Shown: one piece after another, positions 33,690 through 42,188 of the stretch
How positions within the stretch are numbered: the first letter of the stretch is position 1
Layout of the letters: the number at the start of each line of letters is the position of its first letter
Assembly (NCBI RefSeq): GCF_002294725.1
Contig: NZ_NSFT01000023.1
Span: 1-56,297, forward strand
Source of the DNA: Mesorhizobium sp. WSM4313
GTDB lineage: Bacteria > Pseudomonadota > Alphaproteobacteria > Rhizobiales > Rhizobiaceae
Length of the DNA: 56,297 bases
Direction: 5' to 3'
The notes under the pieces: generated by a model
The model's input: only the letters and a program-made list of their open reading frames with translations
What the model was told of the DNA's origin: nothing
Database searches by the model: none
Position numbers and translations under genes: made by a program

Positions 33690-35947
33690 CAGACGAGGAC
33701 TTCAGCCAGGTTTCGATGCTGAGCCTCTTCCAGGCCGAGCTGTCGACGCAGTCGCAGGCTCTGACCTCCGGCCTTCTGGCGTTGGAACGCGATCCTGTCG
33801 CCGCCGACGCACTGGAAGCATGCATGCGGGCAGCGCATTCTCTGAAAGGAGCTGCCCGCATCATCGACCTGATGCCCGGCGTCAAAGTTGCAAATGCGAT
33901 GGAAGATTGCCTGGTCGCCGCGCAACGTGGTCAACTCAGGGTGCGCCGAGAGCATATCGATGCGCTCTTGCAAGGCACCGACCTTCTGAAATTGATCGCA
34001 TCGGAGCCATCGAGCGAAAGCGCCATCCATCAAGTTGAAGCCTTGCTCGCGACGTTCGAGAAACTATCCGTCCCACTCGCCGCCCACTTGCCCCACGGTT
34101 CAGAAGCTGATTTCGAAGATCCCGCCCTAGCGGATCGGGTGACGAGCTCGGCGAACCTGCTTACAGGTGTGGACTCGCAAACCCAAGGAAGCAACGGCTC
34201 CGACAGAATGGTTCGGGTGACGGCAACCAGTCTGAACCGATTGCTCGGACTGGCCGGCGAGTCGTTGATGGAAGCGCGACGGCTTAGGCCATTCGCCGAT
34301 GGGCTGCTGCGGCTGAAGCGGCTTCAATCGGACCTCGCAGGTTCGTTCGACGACCTTCGTGCCGTGCTGCCGCCCGGCTCGAAGGACGACGTAGTAGTGG
34401 AGGCGCTGGCTGAAGCGCAGCGAAAACTTCGGCTGAGCCAGGCGTTCCTGACGGAACGTCTCGATGAGCTGGATTCAGTCGACCGAAAAGCCACCGATCT
34501 TGCCAACAGATTGTACGACGAGACGTTGGCGAGTCGAATGCGGCCGTTCGAGGATGGCGTGCGGCACTATGCGAGAATGGTCCGGGACCTCGGTCGCACC
34601 CTCGGCAAGCGGGTGCGGCTGGAGATCGTAGGCGGTTCAACCGGCATAGACCGCGACATCCTGGAGCAACTCGATGCGCCTTTGGGGCACCTCCTGCGCA
34701 ACGCCGTCGACCATGGGCTTGAACCGCCCGAGGACCGCCTCGCGGCAGGGAAATCGGAAGAGGGTCTCATCAGGCTCGAAGCGAGGCACAATGCCGGCCT
34801 GCTGCAGATAGCCGTGGTGGACGATGGCAAGGGGATCGACTTGGCAGAGCTGCGCAACACGATCGTCGCACGGCAGCTTGCAACCAAGGAAAGCGCAGAA
34901 ACACTCAGCGAAGCGGAATTGCTCGCCTTCTTGTTTCTGCCAGGTTTTTCAATGAAAGCGAACCTTACCGACGTCTCCGGCCGGGGTGTGGGGCTCGACG
35001 CAGTGCAGGCAATGACCAAGGAGGTTCGCGGTATCATCAGCGTCTCCTCCGAATTTGGGCACGGAACCCGATTTCAACTGCAATTGCCCCTGACGTTGTC
35101 GGTCCTGCGCACGCTACTCGTCGACGTCGATGGAGAGCCGTATGCGTTTCCGCTGGCTGGCATTTCCAAAACGCTGAAATTGCAGCGAACGCAGATAAAC
35201 CTTCTGCAGGGTCGACCCCATTTTAATTTGAACAACCGACAGATCGGGTTAGTCACGGCTCGCGAGGTGCTGAACCGTGACGAGCCCGCATCGGAGCCGG
35301 ACGATCTGTCGGTCGTCGTCATTGATGCCGGTCAGGGCGAAGCATATGGACTGATTGTCGATCGTTTCCTAGGTGAACGCGAGTTGGTGATCCGGCCTCT
35401 CGACCCACGTTTTGCCAAGATCAAGGACATCAGCGCGGCGGCCCTCATGGAGGACGGATCGCCTGTCCTGATCTTCGACGTCGACGATCTGATCCGTTCG
35501 GTCGTGAAGCTGGCCTCATCCGGGTTGCGAACCATTTACCGCGCCGCAGGCGGTCCCGAAACCGGCAGGCGCAAGCGCGTGCTGGTGATTGACGATTCAC
35601 TTACCGTGCGCGAGCTCCAGCGCAAGATGTTAGGCAATCACGGCTATGAGGTCGAAGTGGCGGTCGACGGCATGGACGGGTGGAATGCGGTTCGCTCCGG
35701 CCCTTTCGATCTTGTCGTCACCGACATCGACATGCCTCGCATGGACGGCATCGAGCTGGTGAGGTTGATCCGAAAGGATGCTCATCTCCAGAACACGCCG
35801 ATCATGATCGTTTCGTACAAGGATCGGGAGGAAGATCGGTCCCGCGGCCTTGACGCCGGTGCGGACTATTATCTGACCAAGGGCAGCTTTCAGGACGAGG
35901 CGCTGATCCATGCCGTCGTCGATATGATTGGCGAAGCGACGCGATGA
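33686..35947 (+). CDS. wspE: WspE, CheA-type kinase fused to a receiver
   Basis: A 753-residue hybrid kinase. Domains in order: Hpt with the phospho-His (MRAAHSLKGAARI, His51), linker, dimerisation region, ATPase domain (HLLRNAVDHGLE, VVDDGKGID, GRGVGLDAV), CheW-like regulatory domain, and a C-terminal receiver (RVLVIDDSLTVREL, VVTDIDMPRMDG with the acceptor Asp). It phosphorylates the diguanylate cyclase WspR and the esterase WspF. The start (ATG 33686) overlaps the wspD stop by four bases; a longer frame from 33617 is redundant with wspD. Confidence 0.95.
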   Translation: MTDEDFSQVSMLSLFQAELSTQSQALTSGLLALERDPVAADALEACMRAAHSLKGAARIIDLMPGVKVANAMEDCLVAAQRGQLRVRREHIDALLQGTDLLKLIASEPSSESAIHQVEALLATFEKLSVPLAAHLPHGSEADFEDPALADRVTSSANLLTGVDSQTQGSNGSDRMVRVTATSLNRLLGLAGESLMEARRLRPFADGLLRLKRLQSDLAGSFDDLRAVLPPGSKDDVVVEALAEAQRKLRLSQAFLTERLDELDSVDRKATDLANRLYDETLASRMRPFEDGVRHYARMVRDLGRTLGKRVRLEIVGGSTGIDRDILEQLDAPLGHLLRNAVDHGLEPPEDRLAAGKSEEGLIRLEARHNAGLLQIAVVDDGKGIDLAELRNTIVARQLATKESAETLSEAELLAFLFLPGFSMKANLTDVSGRGVGLDAVQAMTKEVRGIISVSSEFGHGTRFQLQLPLTLSVLRTLLVDVDGEPYAFPLAGISKTLKLQRTQINLLQGRPHFNLNNRQIGLVTAREVLNRDEPASEPDDLSVVVIDAGQGEAYGLIVDRFLGERELVIRPLDPRFAKIKDISAAALMEDGSPVLIFDVDDLIRSVVKLASSGLRTIYRAAGGPETGRRKRVLVIDDSLTVRELQRKMLGNHGYEVEVAVDGMDGWNAVRSGPFDLVVTDIDMPRMDGIELVRLIRKDAHLQNTPIMIVSYKDREEDRSRGLDAGADYYLTKGSFQDEALIHAVVDMIGEATR

Positions 35948-35969
35948 GATCGAAACCGGAAACCAACCG

Positions 35970-36989
35970 ATGAGAATCGGCATCGTCAACGATATGCCGA
36001 TGGCGATCGAGCTGCTGCGTCGGCTGGTTGGGTCTTCCCGCGAACATCAGGTCGCGTGGACGGCGACCAATGGGCGTGAGGCCGTCGAGGCTTGCAGACG
36101 TGACCTGCCGGATCTGATACTCATGGACTTAGCAATGCCAGAGATGGATGGCGTCGAAGCGACCCGCAGAATCATGGCAGAAACCCCGTGCTCGATCCTG
36201 CTGGTGACCGCCAGTATCGAAGCCAACGTCGCCGGGGTCTACGAAGCAATGGGTCATGGCGCGCTCGACGCAGTCGATATTCCGTCAGTGGGCATCGAAG
36301 GTAACGCGTCGTCGCAATCGGCGCGGCTTCTGACCAACAAGATAGCAACGATCGGCAGGCTGGTCCGTGACGCGCCGTCCAAAGCAAACGGGCGGATGTC
36401 GGTTGCGGGCGACCCTTCTCCCAGACGCTTGGTTGCGATCGGTGCCTCCGCGGGCGGGCCGGCTGCCGTTGCCGCGGTGCTCAGCTCATTTCCCGTTGAT
36501 TTCGGCGGCGCAATCGTACTGGTCCAGCATCTGGATGCTCAGTTCATTCCAGGCCTTGCGGATTGGCTGGGGCAACATACCCCGCTTCCGATCCGTGCAG
36601 CGCAGGAAAAGGACAGGCCTCAGGCGGGAACCGTTCTCGTCGCCAGTTCGGAGGATCATCTGGTGTTCAAGTCAGCGAAGCAACTTGGCTACACGACCAG
36701 CCCCAAGGACAACGTCTATCGGCCGTCTGTGGATGTATTTTTCGAAAGCGCGGCGCAATGGTGGCCGGGCTCGGCGATTGGCGTCCTGCTTACCGGCATG
36801 GGTCGAGATGGTGCGCGCGGGCTGAGACAGCTCCGCCTCAAGGGGCATCTGACAATCGCGCAGGATGAAGCGACGAGTGCCGTCTATGGCATGCCGAAGG
36901 CTGCCGCTGCGATCGGTGCGGCCGTCGATATTCTTCCCTTGAGTGCGATCGGCCCACGCATAGTCAAAGCGTGCGAGCGCTCAACGTGA
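35970..36989 (+). CDS. wspF: WspF, CheB-type methylesterase
   Basis: A 339-residue response regulator with a receiver (GIVNDMPMAIELLRRLV; acceptor Asp in LILMDLAMPEMDG) and a CheB esterase domain. Catalytic residues are visible: Ser in IGASAGGPAAV, His in VLVQHLDAQF, Asp in LTGMGRDGARG. It demethylates WspA and so damps the pathway. In Pseudomonas, wspF loss locks WspR on and yields wrinkly, high c-di-GMP variants. It starts 22 bases after wspE. Confidence 0.94.
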   Translation: MRIGIVNDMPMAIELLRRLVGSSREHQVAWTATNGREAVEACRRDLPDLILMDLAMPEMDGVEATRRIMAETPCSILLVTASIEANVAGVYEAMGHGALDAVDIPSVGIEGNASSQSARLLTNKIATIGRLVRDAPSKANGRMSVAGDPSPRRLVAIGASAGGPAAVAAVLSSFPVDFGGAIVLVQHLDAQFIPGLADWLGQHTPLPIRAAQEKDRPQAGTVLVASSEDHLVFKSAKQLGYTTSPKDNVYRPSVDVFFESAAQWWPGSAIGVLLTGMGRDGARGLRQLRLKGHLTIAQDEATSAVYGMPKAAAAIGAAVDILPLSAIGPRIVKACERST

Positions 36990-37002
36990 AAGGGCTCGTC
37001 TT

Positions 37003-38007
37003 ATGACGCAAGAACCAGAGCTGGTGGCGCCGCTGGCAGATAATTATTCATCGATGGTTCTGCTTATCGATGATCAGGTCATGGTTTGCGAGGCGGTCAG
37101 GCGCGCCTTGGCCAACGAGCCCGATATCGCCCTGCACTTCTGCACCGACCCGCTGAAAGCGATGGCCGTCGCAGATGAGGTTAAGCCAACCGTCATCTTG
37201 CAGGACCTGGTCATGCCCGGCGTCGATGGGCTGCATCTGGTGAAAGAATATAGAAAGCATTCCTCGACACACGCGGTTCCAGTCATTGTGTTGTCGAGCA
37301 AGGAAGATCCCGCCACCAAGGGCGAAGCCTTCGCTGCTGGAGCCAACGACTATCTCGTCAAGCTGCCGGATCGCATTGAGCTGATTGCGCGAATTCGGTA
37401 TCACACGCGCGCCTATCTGGATCACGTGCAGAGAGACGCAGCCTACCGCGCACTGAGAGAAAGCCAGCGACAACTGATCAGCGCAAACCTCGAGCTTGAG
37501 CGCCTGACACGGATCGATGGCCTGACTGGTCTCGGCAACAGGCGTTATTTCGATGAATATCTGGCGGCTGAGTGGAAACGCGCTTTTCGCGTGCAGTCCC
37601 CATTGTCGCTATTGATGATCGATGCCGACAACTTCAAGCGATATAACGATTCCTACGGCCATATGGCCGGCGATGAAGTGCTCAAGAAAATCGCCAGGGT
37701 GATCGAGAGCAGTTCCGGCCGCTCCACCGATCTCGCTGCACGCTACGGAGGCGAAGAGTTCGTCATCGTACTCGTCGACACTCCGCTGGAGCAATCGAGC
37801 AGCATCGCCGAGCGGCTCGTCCAGAGCGTGCGGGACTTGAACATACCGCACGGCGCGGGTCGCGTGACCATCAGCGTTGGCGTAGCGTCAACAGTGCCCA
37901 ACGAGAACGAGACGCCAAGCGATTTCGTCAATGCCGCCGATTTGGCCCTCTTCCGCTCTAAGTCGGAAGGACGAGATCGTGTGGCGCTTCACGTGCCCCG
38001 CAACTAG
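37003..38007 (+). CDS. wspR: WspR, receiver-GGDEF diguanylate cyclase
   Basis: A 334-residue output enzyme. Receiver with Asp68 in VILQDLVMPGVDG, a helical stalk (about 140-170), and a GGDEF domain with the active site GGEEF (249-253) and an I-site RSTD (240-243) five residues before it. Phosphorylation by WspE should favour oligomerisation and c-di-GMP synthesis, raising biofilm and exopolysaccharide formation. It lies 13 bases after wspF and ends the operon. The stalk and active site are typical; no truncation. Confidence 0.95.
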   Translation: MTQEPELVAPLADNYSSMVLLIDDQVMVCEAVRRALANEPDIALHFCTDPLKAMAVADEVKPTVILQDLVMPGVDGLHLVKEYRKHSSTHAVPVIVLSSKEDPATKGEAFAAGANDYLVKLPDRIELIARIRYHTRAYLDHVQRDAAYRALRESQRQLISANLELERLTRIDGLTGLGNRRYFDEYLAAEWKRAFRVQSPLSLLMIDADNFKRYNDSYGHMAGDEVLKKIARVIESSSGRSTDLAARYGGEEFVIVLVDTPLEQSSSIAERLVQSVRDLNIPHGAGRVTISVGVASTVPNENETPSDFVNAADLALFRSKSEGRDRVALHVPRN

Positions 38008-38040
38008 GCGTTTTGCGCCGTCGGTAGCAAGAGCCGGATA

Positions 38041-38105
38041 GGCGGTTCAACCCAACGCAACCCCCGCTATACGGGGAAGGCGTCCCACCCTTTCGCTGCC
38101 CCGGC
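38041..38105 (+). repeat. Short dispersed repeat, left copy
   Basis: GGCGGTTCAACCCAACGCAA at 38041 recurs at 45012, and GGGAAGGCGTCC followed by CGCTGC and CCGGCG also recurs (45064-45098), with a longer spacer there. It sits between wspR and the zinc-ribbon copy. Confidence 0.7.
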
Positions 38106-38106
38106 G

Positions 38107-38335
38107 TTAGAGCGTGATTGGTGCACTGGAGGTTCTCATCATCGCGGCCGGCGGTTCGGCATTCGGGCAGTAGATCACCTTGATGAAGCCGCAGTGCATG
38201 CAGGAGCGATCCGGGCCGAGCCGCTCCACCAACTCGGCAATGTTCAGGACCGCGGTTCGCTTGCAGGTGAGGCAGTAGACTGACAGGCCGGTGCCGGATA
38301 CCAGCTCCTTGCCGAGAGTGTCTTCAAAAGCAGGT
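38107..38335 (-). pseudogene. Zinc-ribbon-like small protein, copy 2, C-terminus frameshifted
   Basis: Related to 1432-1776. The minus-strand frame reads FEDTLGKELVSGTGLSVYCL, TCKRTAVLNIAELVERLGPD, CMHCGFIKVIYC and then departs because one base is missing relative to copy 1 near 38155. Restoring it gives CPECRTAGRDDENLQCTN. So it keeps the N-terminal join that copy 1 has lost and lost the C-terminal part copy 1 has kept. No start codon is near the N-terminus. Confidence 0.65.
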
Positions 38336-38520
38336 TGTGCGGCGTCGCCTCGCCGAGAGTGTCGATCTTCTCATGCGCGCACCAACCAATCGTGTAGGTA
38401 GTTAGTCCACGAACGGCGCAAGCAGAAGCTGCGCGAACTTACAAAAAGCGGAAGCGCGCGGCTCTTGTCGGTCGTTCCCTTAGGTAACCTGATTGGACAA
38501 CAACGCTCGCGCCTCTACCC

Positions 38521-39429
38521 CTAAGACAGGTCGCCTCGCCGCTGGCTGCCCCGTTCCAGGGAATATGCGCGAGTGAACTCGGCCCCGAGAAGAAATATCA
38601 ATGACGAGTAGTAGATCCAAAGCAGCACAACGATCACGGCACTCGCCGCACCGAAGGAAGACGCCACGGCGCTGCTGCCGATGTAAAGGCCGATCAGGCT
38701 CTTGCCGATCGTGAACAGGGCAGAGGTAACAAATGCCCCAAACCAGACGTCGCGCCATTGCAAATCTCTGTCTGGCAGTACCTTGTAAATCGCCGCGAAT
38801 AGCAGCGCGATCAGGAGGAAGGATATCAGAATATTCAACCCTTCAACGATCGCTGATCCGAACGGGAGCACTTGGTTGATTGTGGCACTGAGAGCGCTAA
38901 TAGCCGCGCTCGCGGCGAGCGAGACAACCAGCAAGAAACCGAGTGCCACGACCAGTCCCAAGCTGGCCGTCCTTGCCCGGATCAGGCGGGTGATCGAGCT
39001 TCCTTCGGGTTTCGCCTTCCAAATCACATTCAATGCCGATTGCATTTCGCCAAAAACCCCGGACGCCGTAAGAAGCAACGCCAACAGGCCGACCACAGTC
39101 GCTATTATTCCCGACTTCTGATTTGAGGCGCTTTTCAGCGCGCTTTGTAACACCTCCGCACTTTGGGAACCCATGAGGCCGGAAAGCTGGCCGGCTATTG
39201 CATCGCGTGCCGCATCATGTCCGAACACCAGGCCCGCCACGGCGACAACTAGCAGCAATACGGGTCCAAGCGACGTGACCGCAAAAAAAGCCATGGCCGC
39301 GCCGTGACTGAGAGCGCTGTCAGCGATAAACCCTGCCACACTCGCCTTCGCAATCCGCCACAGCTCAGGCACGGGCTTCCTCGCGATCGGCCCCCAGTTC
39401 CCGGAGCAAGTCAACCTTCCACAAGACAA
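38521..39429 (-). CDS. YihY/BrkB-family inner-membrane protein
   Basis: A 302-residue membrane protein with about six helices and the family core: LSHGAAMAFFAVTSLGPVLL, ALNVIWKAKPEGS, LPFGSAIVEGLN and IYYSSLIFLLGAEFTRAY. The YihY/BrkB family was once called RNase BN; its role is unknown. Gap to the upstream DUF3618 gene is 23 bases. A 23-codon frame with a better ribosome site (MTFVLWKVDLLRELGADREE, near 39437) overlaps the start; the real start may be later than 39429. It ends the five-gene minus-strand operon. Confidence 0.92.
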   Translation of the reverse strand: MSCGRLTCSGNWGPIARKPVPELWRIAKASVAGFIADSALSHGAAMAFFAVTSLGPVLLLVVAVAGLVFGHDAARDAIAGQLSGLMGSQSAEVLQSALKSASNQKSGIIATVVGLLALLLTASGVFGEMQSALNVIWKAKPEGSSITRLIRARTASLGLVVALGFLLVVSLAASAAISALSATINQVLPFGSAIVEGLNILISFLLIALLFAAIYKVLPDRDLQWRDVWFGAFVTSALFTIGKSLIGLYIGSSAVASSFGAASAVIVVLLWIYYSSLIFLLGAEFTRAYSLERGSQRRGDLS

Positions 39430-39452
39430 AGGTCATGCTTGCTCCTCCAGAA

Positions 39453-40388
39453 TCAGGACCGCTTGGGCTTTGGCTCGCCCCCACCGCCGGGCTTCTGTGG
39501 AGAGTCAGAGTTTGCTTCTTCAGACTGCGTAGAGTTCGCCAGTTGTTCGCGCACTGCATCCTCCGTCCTTTCGGCGGCGGACTTGACGACTTCGCCTACT
39601 CTGTCTGCCAACGTGCCTTCCTTCGAGGCCTGTCTCCCGGCCTCCCCGGTGGCTGCCTGGTAAGCTTCGGCTGCGACTTGGGTCGCGGCATCAACACCCT
39701 TGTCGAGCGTGGTTTTGGCTTCCCTCCGAAGCTTCTCTCGATATTCGCCCAGTTGGTCGTCCTCGACTTGTGTGTGAGGCAGCATGGCGCCAATTGCAGC
39801 CCCGAGGGCGAGACCAACGGCCGCAACGGCCAACGGCTGATCCTGCAAAAGCTCCTGCGCAGAGCGACTGGCCCTCGTAGCCATATCGGCTGTGGCTCCT
39901 GTCGCGTTGGTGATGGTCTCCGACGCGCTGTTTGCCAGTCCCGAGACAGTTTCGGCTGCCCCGCTGGCCATCTCGGATAAACTATCCCTTGCCCCGCTTA
40001 CCATTCCTGACACAGTTCCAATTGCATCGCCGGCAGTATCGTCTGCATAGCTGGCGCCACCGGAAGCCATAGCCTCCAACCCGGACGTGCCGAGATGTTG
40101 GCCAGTTCCCCGGCGAGAGTAGCTGGGAGTTGTTTGGGAAGCGCCGCTGCCGAGCATCAGCCAGGCTAAACCGGCGCCTATCACCGTCAGTGGCAGAGGA
40201 TTGTCCCGCACCTGGGCCTTCAGGTTCTGGAGCATGTCGGAGCCAACACCAGCCCTGAAAATCCCCGTGATCTCATCGAAGAGCTGGCCAGGCGTCATCC
40301 TGTCGCGAATAGAGTCTGCGGTCGCCGCCACCCGTGCGCGCGTGGCCTCGGCCTCCCGTTCGAGCTCGGCTGCGGATTTCTCGGTCAT
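39453..40388 (-). CDS. DUF3618 membrane-linked protein
   Basis: A 311-residue protein from the ATG at 40388. The N-terminal DUF3618 motif reads AELEREAEATRARVAATADS, then IRDRMTPGQLFDEI. A first membrane segment (PLPLTVIGAGLAWLMLG) is followed by a Ser/Ala-rich repeat region (VSGMVSGARDSLSEMASGAA) and a second hydrophobic helix (PLAVAAVGLALGAAIGAM). The C-terminus is charged. The repeats resemble amphipathic helices that lie on membranes. It overlaps the holin-X-like gene by four bases. DUF3618 genes often sit with YihY and holin-X-like genes; the function is unknown. Confidence 0.85.
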   Translation of the reverse strand: MTEKSAAELEREAEATRARVAATADSIRDRMTPGQLFDEITGIFRAGVGSDMLQNLKAQVRDNPLPLTVIGAGLAWLMLGSGASQTTPSYSRRGTGQHLGTSGLEAMASGGASYADDTAGDAIGTVSGMVSGARDSLSEMASGAAETVSGLANSASETITNATGATADMATRASRSAQELLQDQPLAVAAVGLALGAAIGAMLPHTQVEDDQLGEYREKLRREAKTTLDKGVDAATQVAAEAYQAATGEAGRQASKEGTLADRVGEVVKSAAERTEDAVREQLANSTQSEEANSDSPQKPGGGGEPKPKRS

Positions 40389-40777
40389 CTCGCTTGATCC
40401 TTGATCAGGTTGGCGTCGCGCTTCAATTGCTCCTGCGTACGGTCGGGCGCCAGTGCGGAGGGCGACATGCTTACCATGCCGGTGCGCAACAGAATGACAC
40501 CCAAGACGGCAACGACCATGCCCACGAGCAAGGCCGACCAACCTGCCCCCAGCCCGAACCGGGTCAGGGCGATGACGAGGGCCTGCAGAAGCACTATTAA
40601 TGCAGCGAGCAGACAAATCGCGCCGCCCAAAACCTCAAGGGCACCAGCTCCGGCTTTTGCCGCATTCTCTGATAACTCTGCGCGCAATAGTCGCGCCTCC
40701 GTCTGCACCAGCGTGGTAACCTGCTGCGCAAGATCAGCTACCAGAGTGCCGAGGCTTTGGTTGTCTTGAGTGCTCAT
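40385..40777 (-). CDS. Holin-X-like (PF07332) membrane protein
   Basis: A 130-residue protein with two membrane helices (ALEVLGGAICLLAALIVLLQ and WSALLVGMVVAVLGVILLRT) after an amphipathic N-terminal helix (LVADLAQQVTTLVQTEARLL). This arrangement is that of the Actinobacterial Holin-X family, which in proteobacteria is not a phage gene but part of stress-induced envelope operons. I use ATG 40777; the upstream frame to 40810 is longer by 11 residues. Four-base overlap with the DUF3618 gene. Confidence 0.85.
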   Translation of the reverse strand: MSTQDNQSLGTLVADLAQQVTTLVQTEARLLRAELSENAAKAGAGALEVLGGAICLLAALIVLLQALVIALTRFGLGAGWSALLVGMVVAVLGVILLRTGMVSMSPSALAPDRTQEQLKRDANLIKDQAR

Positions 40778-40866
40778 TTCTTTAACTCCGCTGCCGTCCC
40801 GGAGCGTCAACGCCTACTCCGACATCGCGTTTCCCTGGCTCGCTCACTTCGTACCAGTCGTCCCGC

Positions 40867-41373
40867 TCATCTGGCTCCCCGGCTTCCCGCGCGCGCTGCC
40901 CCAGCTTGCGTTTGAGGCGGCGAAGCCTTCATGAACCTTCCGAGCGCCAATCCCGCCAGCACCGAACCTGCGATCAGAATGCCGGGATTTTGGCGGCCGA
41001 AGTTCTGGACGTCCTCAAGCACCTCGCCAAAGGGCTTCTCCTTCAAGGAGGAGGACAGCCTTTCCAGTCCGTCTGCCGCATCCCGCATAAAATTCGAAGC
41101 GGACTTCTGGTCGCCGTTGGCCAGATGGTCGCTTGCCGCACGCAGAGCACCGCCCAATGCCACCAAGCTGGAGCCTAAGTCCCGCTGCGTTTCCTGGGCC
41201 CTTTCGGACAGAGCCTCCTTTACTTCCGACGTATAGTCGGCTGCCCTGCGAGCGACCTCTTCGCGGGCATCGTTGAGCGCCTCGCCCGCGCTTTGCGTCT
41301 CTTTCTTCATTCGATCGGATACTTCGTTCTTCGCCTTAGCGAAGTCGGTCGGCTTGCGACCCTGATCCTGCAT
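40867..41373 (-). CDS. Coiled-coil protein with C-terminal membrane anchor
   Basis: A 168-residue protein. A long charged helix (SAGEALNDAREEVARRAADY, then SEVKEALSERAQETQRDLGS) is followed by a single C-terminal membrane helix (PGILIAGSVLAGLALGRFMK). It resembles the alpha-helical stress proteins of the ElaB/YqjD or DUF883 type. It lies between the 24-residue peptide gene and the holin-X-like gene. Behind the EcfG-type promoter, it would be induced by stress. Confidence 0.75.
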   Translation of the reverse strand: MQDQGRKPTDFAKAKNEVSDRMKKETQSAGEALNDAREEVARRAADYTSEVKEALSERAQETQRDLGSSLVALGGALRAASDHLANGDQKSASNFMRDAADGLERLSSSLKEKPFGEVLEDVQNFGRQNPGILIAGSVLAGLALGRFMKASPPQTQAGAARAGSRGAR

Positions 41374-41382
41374 GACGTCCTC

Positions 41383-41457
41383 CTAATGAAAGCCGAGGAA
41401 GGAGAGCACCGCAAGCACGACGACCATGAGACCTATGAGATAGATGACACTGTTCAT
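41383..41457 (-). CDS. 24-residue membrane peptide
   Basis: The frame from the ATG at 41457 encodes MNSVIYLIGLMVVVLAVLSF followed by LGFH, essentially one membrane helix. Similar short peptides are widespread in rhizobial stress operons. The ribosome site AAGGAACC lies just before. It is the first gene behind the EcfG-type promoter at 41483-41507, ten bases before the coiled-coil protein gene. Confidence 0.8.
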   Translation of the reverse strand: MNSVIYLIGLMVVVLAVLSFLGFH

Positions 41458-41482
41458 GGCAGTGGTTCCTTGCTTTCCGTTC

Positions 41483-41507
41483 AACGGCTTCCGCAATGGT
41501 ATGTTCC
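41483..41507 (-). promoter_or_regulatory. EcfG-type general stress promoter
   Basis: On the minus strand GGAAC (41503-41507), a 16-base spacer and CGTT (41483-41486). A perfect match to the EcfG consensus, 25 bases before the ATG of the membrane peptide gene. It should drive the 41457-38521 operon. Confidence 0.8.
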
Positions 41508-41659
41508 TACTGACAGGGAATTTGGCATGGAATCTCTTGCGGCGATGAGAACGCCGTTGCGTGAGCTGCCTTACAGGCAACCGGGCGGCGAACAATTGAC
41601 ACGTGAGGCCACCTACGGACAAAACGATTCTCCCGTGGAGGAGAACAGCTCATAGTCAT

Positions 41660-41815
41660 CACCACCGCATTTGGCAGGAACGAGGACGGCGACCTCCGGC
41701 CTGTCCCTGGGCCGGCCGAGCAGCAATCGGCGCCCCGGCCCTCGTGGCAATAGATGACCTAGGTCAGCCCTCAGTGATCCCGGGCCGAGTCGCTTCACCA
41801 ACTCGCGACGTCGAG
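41660..41815 (-). pseudogene. Zinc-ribbon-like small protein, copy 3, degenerate
   Basis: The DNA around 41700-41815 (minus) resembles the middle of copies 1 and 2: VKRLGPG, then a decayed counterpart of KVVYC and the GCGGCGCCGG region. The cysteine pairs are mostly lost and the frame is broken. Confidence 0.5.
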
Positions 41816-41863
41816 AGCGGCGCTTGTGGGGTCATGGGCGGCGGCCCACGGCAATCCACAGAT

Positions 41864-41898
41864 GACCGTCCCAGCGAAGGCGATGGGACGGTCTTTTT
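41864..41898 (+). terminator. Plus-strand terminator
   Basis: Arms GACCGTCCC and GGGACGGTC with a 12-base loop, then TTTTTA. Plus-strand orientation, although no certain plus-strand gene lies directly upstream; it may belong to a decayed gene. Confidence 0.7.
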
Positions 41899-41912
41899 AA
41901 AGCAGAGCGGGC

Positions 41913-42188
41913 TTAGTAGGCGCTCTTGGGGCCGGTAGCCTTCGCAGTACGCTTGCTGTGCTTCCTGTGCTTCCTGTGCTTGACGGGGCACTTATGATGC
42001 TTGGTCGGCTTGCAAGCCATCACGTCTTTCTGGTGCGGCTTCTCCATCGTAGTTGCCGCCGGGTCCGGTGTCGTGGCGGTCGAGGCAGCCGGAGCGGTCG
42101 TCTTGGTGGCGGCTGCGTTGCCCAGGACTGGCATGGAAAAGGCAAGAGCAACTGCAAGGCCAAGGGCGGAGAGGAGGGATTTTTTCAT
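41913..42188 (-). CDS. Exported His/Lys-rich small protein
   Basis: A 91-residue protein with a signal peptide (LLSALGLAVALAFSMPVLGN) and a low-complexity mature part: Thr/Ala/Pro-rich, then KPTKHHKCPVKHRKHRKHSK with two cysteines (CKPTKHHKC). Histidine and lysine runs suggest metal or acid binding; that is inference. It overlaps the 42185 gene by four bases (ATGA), so the pair is an operon. Confidence 0.75.
   Translation of the reverse strand: MKKSLLSALGLAVALAFSMPVLGNAAATKTTAPAASTATTPDPAATTMEKPHQKDVMACKPTKHHKCPVKHRKHRKHSKRTAKATGPKSAY

Noticed and set aside
33539..34033. Minus-strand frame across wspD and wspE
   Set aside because: Antisense to two well-supported genes; no motif.
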